Shown: piece after piece, positions 56,742 to 64,000 of the stretch
Numbering within the stretch: the first letter of the stretch is position 1
Layout of the letters: the number at the start of each line of letters is the position of its first letter
From: Pyricularia pennisetigena
Taxonomy: Eukaryota; Ascomycota; Sordariomycetes; Magnaporthales; Pyriculariaceae
Direction of reading: 5' to 3'
DNA: 64,000 nt
NCBI RefSeq assembly: GCF_004337985.1
Contig: NC_043740.1
Coordinates: 4,029,030-4,093,029 of the forward strand
Program-made: the position numbers and the translations under genes
The notes under the pieces: generated by a model
Databases searched by the model: none
What the model was told of the DNA's origin: nothing
What the model saw: only the letters and a program-made list of their open reading frames with translations

Positions 56742-57004
56742 ACAGGTCATTCGGTTAAAAATGCTGGTATTTAAAACCAAATACGGCACCAAAATCATGT
56801 GAACATGGCTAGCGCAGGGCTAATTATATTAGCTACCCTGGACTATCTTATAGCGGTTAGCACGGGCTAATTCTATTAGTCACCCTGCATCGAATAAATA
56901 AATAAATAACAAATAACGAATAAAACGTATACGCGTTTATACACACAAAGCTTTATATATCACGTCTTTGTTCATAGTTTCAATAACAAAACAAATACGT
57001 CATA
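56742..57004. other. AT-rich junction with two hairpin repeats
   Basis: After gag the element ends abruptly. Two similar imperfect palindromes follow (56815-56840 and 56861-56886), then AT-rich sequence up to the tRNA-like segment. Confidence 0.5.
56815..56886. repeat. Pair of CAGGG...CCCTG hairpins
   Basis: CAGGGCTAATTATATTAG...ACCCTG and CACGGGCTAATTCTATTAG...ACCCTG lie 20 bases apart. Each can fold on itself and the two are near copies. Confidence 0.65.
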
Positions 57005-57095
57005 TATAATCTAGCTTAGTGGTATAATGCACGTACCATAATCTATATCATATATGCGTTGTTGAAGTGCGTGGGTTCGAATCCCGTTATGGTCA
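57005..57095 (+). other. tRNA-like sequence (possible SINE head or tRNA relic)
   Basis: An A-box-like TAGCTTAGTGGTA (57012-57024) and a perfect B box GGTTCGAATCC (57074-57084) are spaced as in an intron-bearing tRNA gene. A CAT sits where a Met anticodon would be expected. The 7 bases before the A box (TATAATC) do not pair with the 3' acceptor-like TATGGTC at 57088-57094. It is therefore not a functional tRNA by sequence, but a tRNA-derived promoter or relic is likely. Confidence 0.5.
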
Positions 57096-57990
57096 CAGAT
57101 TTTCTGTGCATGCATAAGCACAACAGGCCGTTAGACTCAATAGGTCGGCAGGTCAGTCACATGAATAAGGCCAAATCATGTGACGTAACCCCGCATTCCG
57201 GATATCCGGATCGAAAATCTGCACCTATGGATTCGAACACGTAATTCATAATTTGGATTTAAATTAATCACCTTTATAACCTTTATCGATTTAACGATTT
57301 AACGAATCGATTGTGCAATAATATATCATCTTTACTACCCGCTAGCAGACGGTTATCTGCCATTTTTGTTAACAATATGGGTTGCTAACAGGGGGTTAGG
57401 CATTAGCCTAGGTGCGGCGTGGTGCTAGTTGCGTTGTAAAAGCCTGTAATTACAGGGTTTGTATGCACTAAATTCACTAATTTTGGGATTGATAAATTTA
57501 ATTTATTGGTGGGGGAGACTTTGCTTTATCTCCCTTACATACTCTCCGACATCGAAATGGGGGTCCGCACGCCAGAAAACGTTCCGGTGCCGCACACGAT
57601 TTTCCGAAAAATTATTTTGTATACGTTGTTGAAAAAACACCCTCATTTCCATACAAACCATTTCTGGGTTCGCACTGATTTGCTGATTTGGTGAAAATTT
57701 CAACCCGGTACAGGGTAGCTGACTCGTAAGTGCAGGGTGGGTATTAAACCCGGTACAGGGTGAAATCCCACTCGCTGACTCTAAATCGCAATTCCTGCAA
57801 CACACAAAATATAATAAAAAATCTGACAACCTCAGCAACCCTATTTCGGCACTATCTATTATGGCTTATATACAAATAAAAATGGACCCATGATATGCTA
57901 AATAACGCATATAATTAACACCCCCTTTTTTTTGCTACTATTTATATGAAGTCGGAAAAAACAAATACATAAAAAAAAACAAATTTTAAA
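57096..57990. other. AT-rich repeat DNA without recognisable coding
   Basis: A second tRNA-B-box-like GATTCGAACAC occurs at about 57231-57241. Two copies of CCCGGTACAGGGT lie at about 57704 and 57751. No protein homology is visible. Confidence 0.4.
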
Positions 57991-57994
57991 AAAA

Positions 57995-58200
57995 AAGATC
58001 CCCCTTGTGTCCCAACCCGATTCGAACTCCCGATATGAACCCCCTGGATAATTAAACCTTCTGTACCGACCTGTAACCCCCGAAATGGACGAACCCCCGA
58101 ATTGGAAAAAACCCCCAAAATTGTAACAACCCCCGGATTCGAACCCCTAATTTGCATAATATTAACCCACGGAATTAACTACTAAACCAGGTAGCTAATT
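57995..58200 (-). repeat. tRNA-like head plus C5/G5 tandem repeats
   Basis: On the minus strand an A-box-like TAGCTACCTGG (about 58196-58186) is followed by a perfect B box GGTTCGAATCC (58145-58135). Four or more imperfect units of 16-20 bases, each starting GGGGGTT, follow, and then a second B-box-like AGTTCGAATCG near 58016. This looks like a tRNA-derived short element with an internal repeat array. Confidence 0.5.
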
Positions 58201-58559
58201 TGGCTATTCGTTGGTAACAGTCCAAATTAAGCATATTATATAGGGTATTTCGAATACGTAAATCGCCCAAAATACGAGTTTTTTCAATTTAAATTCAACT
58301 TCTGGTATAAAGTCGGTATTAAATGCTTATTAATTAACTTGTGCAGGGTAAATTCGGGTAATACGGCCGGTATTGGGATAACAAAAATCCAATATTTACA
58401 AACAAAAGAAATATAATAGGTAATTAGCTAACGAACTAATTAAATACCCTAAAATTCAGTAAATAAAAACTAAACTTTTAGGGGTTTAAACCCTATAAAT
58501 TTTAAAAAAACCTTATAAATTGGAAGCGTTAAGGGTTTTGTTAAACCATTAACGGGTAT

Positions 58560-60173
58560 TTGTTTGGATTCCAAGTACTTTAAAGTTATTAATCCTTTTG
58601 TAATTAATTCCAGTACGTAGTAAAATTTTAATAACGTATATTTAATACGTTGGTAGTGCGTAAGGTTATATGCGTTAGCTATAAAGCTTGTATTATTTCC
58701 AAATGTTGCAATAAGGCCTTTTATAGGTAGTCCAATTTTTATAAATAAGCTTTTAAACCTTTATATTTTACGCAGGGTTTCCGTTAAGGCATCGGTTTCG
58801 GTTTTTGGAATATTTAAAGCTATAATATTAGCCTTTTTGCACTTCCACGTTATAAAGCCCCCAAATAAGGTATACAAATATCCGTAAATGGATTCTGAAT
58901 TTTCCCTAGCCCCGGCAGAATCGCTATTACTAAAACCCAGTAATTTTAAACTTTTAAAACCCTTTATTAATAAATTGAGTGGTAATTCGGCTTTAAATAC
59001 TTTATTTCCTTAACAAATAAATAAAAATTTAATACCCGCTAAATAACGTAATAGGTTTTTAATTGCCGTTAAATGGATTGTAGTGGTTTTTATTAAAAAA
59101 TGTAAAAACCACTAAACCGTAAAACCGATATCAGGGCGTGTTGATAGCATTAAATATATAAAAGTGCCGATAATACGTTGTAATAATTTAATTTCCAACG
59201 CATTTGCGGGCTTACCCCCACTATATTTTAGCACACCCGGTTATAAGGGAACAAATATAGGTTTGCAATTAACTAATCCGAGCGTTGCTAATATTTCCTT
59301 TATATATTAATTTTAATGGAACTAAAATAGGCGTTTAGGTTTATCCCTTATAATTTGAACGCTTAAAAAATAGGTGACAGGGCCCTTGTTTTCCAACGCG
59401 CATACTTTATTAAAACGGGTTTTTAAATCCTAAATATATTGCAATTTAGGACCTATGAGCAGGCAGTCGTTTACAAAAGTAATGATAAAATGTTTGGATT
59501 TAACGTTATAAAAAACAGCGGGATTAAAGATTAATAGTTTAAAACCTTTTTCAAAAAATAGGGTTTTAAATTTGTTTTACCATTTTTTTGGACCCTGTTT
59601 TAAACCATATAGCGCCTTTTCCAATTATATAACCTGCAATTTTTTTGGGTTATAACCCATTTCCATTGAAATCTTAGCGGTGGTAAAGTTACAATTTTTT
59701 GCCCATTCGTTAAAACCGTTTGGAATTTGCAAATATATATTTACGTCGGTAAGGTTACTATTTAAAAACGCACCGATAAAATCGATTTATTTTATTTCCC
59801 AATTTTGTGCATTAGTTATAACTAATAATATACGCCAGGTAGGTGGTATATTAATGCTAGCAAAAGTTTCGATATAATTTAGGCTTTCGACCTGTAAAAA
59901 ACCCCTAATAACACATATAACTTTGTATTTTATAGGTTTATTATTTTTATTTTTTTTTAATTTGAATACCGGTCGGGTAAAAACGAATTTACGGCCTATA
60001 GGCATTTTAATTTTTGGGATAGAACGGAAAGTTTTTGCAATAACGATTTGGTTGAATTTAAACGTTAAAATAGCTAACCATTTAATATTTTCAGGGTTAT
60101 TTAAGGCCTATTGGTAATTATTTAGTTTACCATCTTTGGTGGGCTTTTTCTTTATTTTTTTTGGTTTAGAAAC
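58560..60173 (-). pseudogene. Copia reverse transcriptase and RNase H remnant
   Basis: Minus-strand pol remains with many in-frame stops. At 59787-60005 the RT start is readable (PIGRKFVF, then VIRGFLQVESLNYIETFA). The active-site region at 59455-59484 reads FVNDCLLIG, where copia has YVDD, so the first Asp has become Asn by a G-to-A change. RNase H lies at about 58560-59000 (SDSAGARENSESIYGYLYTLFGG). The segment just below 60173 (KPKKIKKKPTKDG...ALNNPENIKW) is the linker before RT, so RT is cut off from its upstream integrase only by the inverted LTR. Confidence 0.8.
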
Positions 60174-61049
60174 TGTAAAAAAGAAGGGTTATGTGATGAA
60201 TTGTGAAGTGAATATATCCGTATAAGGTAGATATATATAAGGGAAAAAGGTCACTTTTATAAGTAAGATAGATAGAGGTAAAAATTGTATTAATGGTTGA
60301 ATGAATCGAGAGATCGATGGATACATAGATCGATAGATAGATGGGTAGATAGATTATAAAAGTTCCTCTAATTCTAAGGCGGGAAACTCTTGCCTGTTTA
60401 TCTTCAAAAGTATTGCATGTGGCAATCCATATATTCCAAATCCACGTATTAAGGTTTGCATTTTATTTTCCCAACTAGGATAAAATAAAACAACGCATTA
60501 GCGTTCACCTATTTATATATGTGGCTATTTTGAACGTCTCATATTTGAAACGTTGTATGACGCAATCTTCAAAACCTTACCTGTATTTATGTTATGCGTT
60601 TTATTTTTACCAAAATAGGTTTGCCTGTGGATCGTATGATCTGCAAATGATCTGCGTTCATTTCTTTCGCCCAAATAGGTCAAAAGTATACATGCATGAA
60701 TTGTGTGCAATTGTATTGCATTATTTAATTAATACACGTTATACATTGCATAGAGGTTATGCAGTATTGTGCATAATACTTATACATCATTGTGCATAAT
60801 TATGCATCGTAGTATTTACTACGTGCTTAAGCTTATGATATAAATTTATTATTCTTTTATGCATTGCATAATATTTATGCATAGTTGTGCATAATTATGC
60901 ATCGTAGTATATATTACGTATTTAAGCTTATAATATAAGCTTATTATTCTTTTATGCACTGCATAATAATAATGCACAATTGTGCATAATTATGTATCGT
61001 AGTAAATATTACGTGCTTAAGCTTATAATATAAGCTTATTATTCTCATA
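60174..61049 (-). repeat. Copia-type LTR, inverted right copy (likely solo LTR insertion)
   Basis: Reverse complement of the LTR at 55059-55810 but longer. It begins TGTAAAAAAG on the + strand (LTR 3' end ...ACA) and ends ...CTCATA. Flanks read GAAAC on the left and AAAAC on the right, a plausible 5-base target duplication with one C/T-type change. It interrupts copia pol between integrase/linker and RT. No PBS or gag adjoins it, as expected for a solo LTR. Confidence 0.7.
60785..61047. repeat. Three ~90-base tandem units inside the right LTR
   Basis: Units containing GCATCGTAGTAT, TTAAGCTTATAATATAAGC and TTTTATGCACTGCATAATA-like segments repeat about three times. The left LTR has one such unit, which explains most of the length difference between the copies. 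Confidence 0.7.
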
Positions 61050-63260
61050 AAAACAAAGATAATGTACGTAATTTATATCCATTAAATCTGGGTTTTCGAA
61101 TTGCAAATTTAATTCCATATTTTGTATTTTAAATGCTAAAAACACCGGAACTTCCGTTGTTTTAAGTATTGGATTAAATACCGCTACCGTTATAGGTTTT
61201 GGGGGGCGAACGGTAGATTATACAGGCCTGGCGGGCACTATATTTTCAGGGTTTAAATGCCCTGTAACGGGTGGTAACTGCCTTATAACCGGTGGTAAAT
61301 ACCTTGTATTTTGAGGGTTTTTAAGGGATAATTATCCGTTGGAACGTTATTAATTTCGTTTTCAAATTTAAAATTAAAATCCCTCTTTAAATTTGTATTT
61401 TCCCCCTTTGAAATTTGTAACGTTTCCCCCGAAATAACTAAACTTTTAGCGGTTATACCCTTTATAATTTTTACGGTAAAGGTTTTATATACGGCCCGTT
61501 TAGCGAGTGCGTAAACCAAAGCTGTAAAATTTGATAAATGGGCTAAAAATCTCACCGTTTCGGTGCGGGGAACCAATTTATTAAATTTTTGGTGTTTTTC
61601 CAACGGTACAATAACCTGGCATATAGTACTAATAACCCGAAAATGACCTAAATTGGGTTTATACGGTAATCCAGGTTGGAATTCGGGATAAAATTCCTCG
61701 TAAAATATTAAATCCCCATTAATTACCGCTGTACGGTTAATTAAACTAACCACGGCAGGTAATGAATAATATTATAAATATAATGGTAAACCCGCCGTTA
61801 TAATAATAAACCGAAATTTTTCCAAAATAGCCTTAACGGACCGTTCCGTTAATCCGTTTTGGCCGTGGTTATAAGGATTCGAAATGCTAAAATTAATACC
61901 TTTGCTTGTAAACCAATTTTAAAAATCTGTATTAACCTCGTGCCCCCCATCGAAGTAAAAGTTTAGGGGGTAATGCCCGTACGTAATTTTTAAAACCCTA
62001 AAAAAACCTTTAATAACCATTAAAACCGTAGGTCCGGTTTTATTATTTAGTGGGATAAACCACCGAAAACGTGATTCTCGGTCCACTAATAACAAAAATA
62101 CGGGTTTTTTAGTGTAAGGATTAGGTTTAAAGGTTATTATATCACCTTTTATAAAATCGAAAATATTAGGGGGGGTAGAAAGTGCGACCTTATTTGTACG
62201 CCTAACAAAAATGGTTTTAATATAAGCAATACCAGTAATTGCCCTAATTTTGTCGAAACTAGGTAAATTTTTTGTAATTTTAACGGTTTTTTTAATAATA
62301 ATAACCCTATATACCCCAAACGCCTGTGCCATAATAGGGTTTTTTGGACCTGGATTTCGTTATAATTACCTGTAATTCCATTTTCTTTAAAAGTTAATTA
62401 ACCGTCCGTAATCCGTTTTAAGTTTAAAAGGAAGTAATTTACAAAGGCCTGTTTTAAATCCGATAATAAAAAAGGTTTTAACAACGGATTTCTTACATAG
62501 GAAACCCCTTTTTTTCGGAAATAATCCCTTTTATATTAGGTTATATAAAAAGGTTATTTAACGGTATACCGGGCCTACGGGGCCCAATTTCACGTGGACT
62601 TTCAGGGCTTTTACCGCTAAATTTTTACGTTATAGGTAAATTTACGGTTATTTCCGTATTTTGTTCGGGATTAAACTTTTCCGTTACCGTATTTTCTTCC
62701 GGTTCCGAATCGGTGTAAATTCTATAATCCTCGTAATTTTCGGGGTTTATATTATTTAATTTTATTTCCAACGGGGCTGCGTAACCCTTTATTACCCCTT
62801 GTAAAACCATGTTAAAAACGGTGCTATATTTACCTATTATATAGGCGTAATTCGAAATAACGTTATTTCGAATAAGGATATCGCACCCTTTAACCTCTAA
62901 ATAAAGCGAATATTTAACGGTATTTAAACGTCCCCACGCTTTGCGATTTTTATCGCACAAAGTATTTTTTAATAATACGCCCCCTATAGTATAATGTATA
63001 AAACTATTAACAATATTCATTCGAAACGAAGGGATTTATAAAACGTTATTTAACGTAACCTTTTTAAATTCGTCAGCTTTTTAACCGTCACAGACCTGTA
63101 TTTTTACAGTTCCGGTACTTATAGGCCTAACAGGGCCACCTTTTGTACCGATTTCGACTGCAAAACCGGGGGTATAATCGGTAAAAAATTACTTATTTGC
63201 AAAAATATGGTATGCGCTACCTATATTGTACAGGATAAAGTAACCTAATTTCCATAATTT
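61050..63260 (-). pseudogene. Copia protease and integrase remnant
   Basis: Minus-strand pol continues upstream of the LTR insertion. At about 61900-62332 integrase is readable: IRAITGIAYIKTIFVRRTNK (zinc/spacer end), VFLLLVDRESRFRWFIPL and YFDGGHEV. At about 62625-63250 the protease region reads FTDYTPG, GTVKIQV, IPSFRMNIVNS, and a catalytic motif YNIGSAYHI where D-S/T-G is expected, again Asp to Asn. Stops interrupt all parts. A C-terminal linker lies at 61070-61750. It is the upstream half of the element whose RT lies at 58560-60173. Confidence 0.75.
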
Positions 63261-64000
63261 AGGGGTCTTTTTTACGCCGCGTCCAAGTTTCGTTTTAACC
63301 CTAAAATTAGCTGTTAAAACCTGTGGTTTTAGCGTTTTACCGGTATCGGTTTCCGAATCCGAATCCGAGCGTAATTTTATAATTCCGCTAATAGCGGAAT
63401 TAACCTCCTATTCCAAAACGATATACGCTGCGCTTTCGTTAACGTTACCTGGAATCGAACCCGTAAATAATTCGAAATCTATAAAAATTATGGACGTTCC
63501 AGCGGTTAATTCGCTGGAGGAAAATTTAATATTTTTTGTAAAAACAAAATCCGAATTAAAATTTTTACTTTTTTTTCGTAATTTAAAGGTGTGTTTCTAC
63601 CCATTATTTTCCTTTTTAGCGCCCTTTTTAGCGTTTTTTTACCCGTTTTTTTGCCTTCAAACCTATAATTAGCGGTTTTAACCGTTGTAAAACCTAAAAT
63701 CGAATTTTCGGATATAAAATCCGCTATAAAATATTGCAAATTTAATTTTTCCAAATTTTGGCCTATTGCCTGCAGGGCCCGTTGGGTATTGGGTTGGCGT
63801 TCGGTCCAAATAAGGAATATCCCCTCCAAAACCCGTAAATACTAATTTCGTACGTTTACGGGGTTAATTTGCACGTTGGTATTCGCAAATTTAACTACTA
63901 ATAAATTAAAACGGCTGTTAAATTTAGGTATTATTCCTTTAAATTTCGAAAGATTTAAAGCGTGGAATTCCCGATATGGTGAATTTCGACTAATTTCGGG
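63261..64000 (-). mobile_element. Copia remnant continuing off the right edge
   Basis: AT-rich minus-strand sequence with a 107-residue open frame (63506-63829) rich in Lys/Arg (GKKTGKKTLKRALKRK). In position it should be the gag C-terminus of the same element. No definite domain is readable. The element's 5' LTR is not reached. Confidence 0.45.

Larger units (their letters stand above)
54900..64000. mobile_element. AT-rich, RIP-like mobile-element island
   Basis: The whole right end is visibly AT-rich, with stop-riddled frames, Asp-to-Asn changes at catalytic sites and no intact host gene. It contains a + strand copia fragment, a - strand copia pol split by an inverted LTR, and tRNA-like short repeats. 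Confidence 0.8.

Noticed and set aside
57005..57095. Functional tRNA-Met gene
   Set aside because: The 5' acceptor strand does not pair with the 3' strand, and the anticodon arm is not cleanly foldable.
55059..61049. Inverted repeat as terminal inverted repeats of one DNA transposon
   Set aside because: The arms behave as LTRs (primer site and gag follow the left arm), and the interior contains retroelement gag and pol in opposite orientations and no transposase.

Overview
The window is nuclear DNA of a filamentous ascomycete (Pezizomycotina), most likely a Sordariomycete; I cannot name the species. The evidence is short introns of about 55-110 bases with CTAAC/CTGAC branch sites, fungal-type proteins (C2H2/fungal-specific transcription factor, lanosterol synthase, fungal ceramide glucosyltransferase, CCHC/RS protein) and an AT-rich, stop-riddled copia graveyard of the kind left by repeat-induced point mutation (RIP). 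Several convenient open frames begin at GTG or TTG. I moved those starts to an ATG or an upstream exon wherever one could be found.

Bases 1-54,900 are gene-bearing, ordinary-composition DNA. In order: R3H/SUZ RNA-binding protein (-, running off the left edge), CCHC zinc-knuckle/RS-rich protein (+, with an apparent AT-AC intron), Cwf18 splicing factor (-), mitochondrial PPR protein (+), 5-aminolevulinate dehydratase (+), a decayed dynamin-like GTPase (-), acyltransferase-3 membrane protein (+), a poly-Q protein interrupted by an in-frame TAG (-), F-box protein (-), bZIP factor with no in-frame ATG (-), a secreted protein with a charged repeat (+), GH31 alpha-glucosidase (-), secreted carboxylesterase (-), C2H2/fungal-specific transcription factor (-), Yar1-type ankyrin chaperone (-), Spo11 (-, with a GC-AG intron), lanosterol synthase (+), SGT1 (+), a rhamnogalacturonan acetylesterase-like SGNH esterase (-), Sen2 (-), ceramide glucosyltransferase (+) and a maleylacetate reductase-like iron dehydrogenase (+). 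These are mostly unrelated housekeeping and cell-wall/secretome genes in mixed orientation. I see no biosynthetic cluster.

From about 54,900 to 64,000 the sequence turns abruptly AT-rich and holds only mobile-element remains. A + strand copia fragment comes first: LTR 55,059-55,810, a tRNA-type primer site, and gag 56,088-56,741. Next come tRNA-like and C-rich repeats at 56,800-58,200. A - strand copia pol then runs from RNase H (about 58,560) through RT, integrase and protease to the right edge. An inverted copy of the left LTR (60,174-61,049) sits between RT and integrase, which suggests that an LTR element inserted into an older copia and recombined to a solo LTR.
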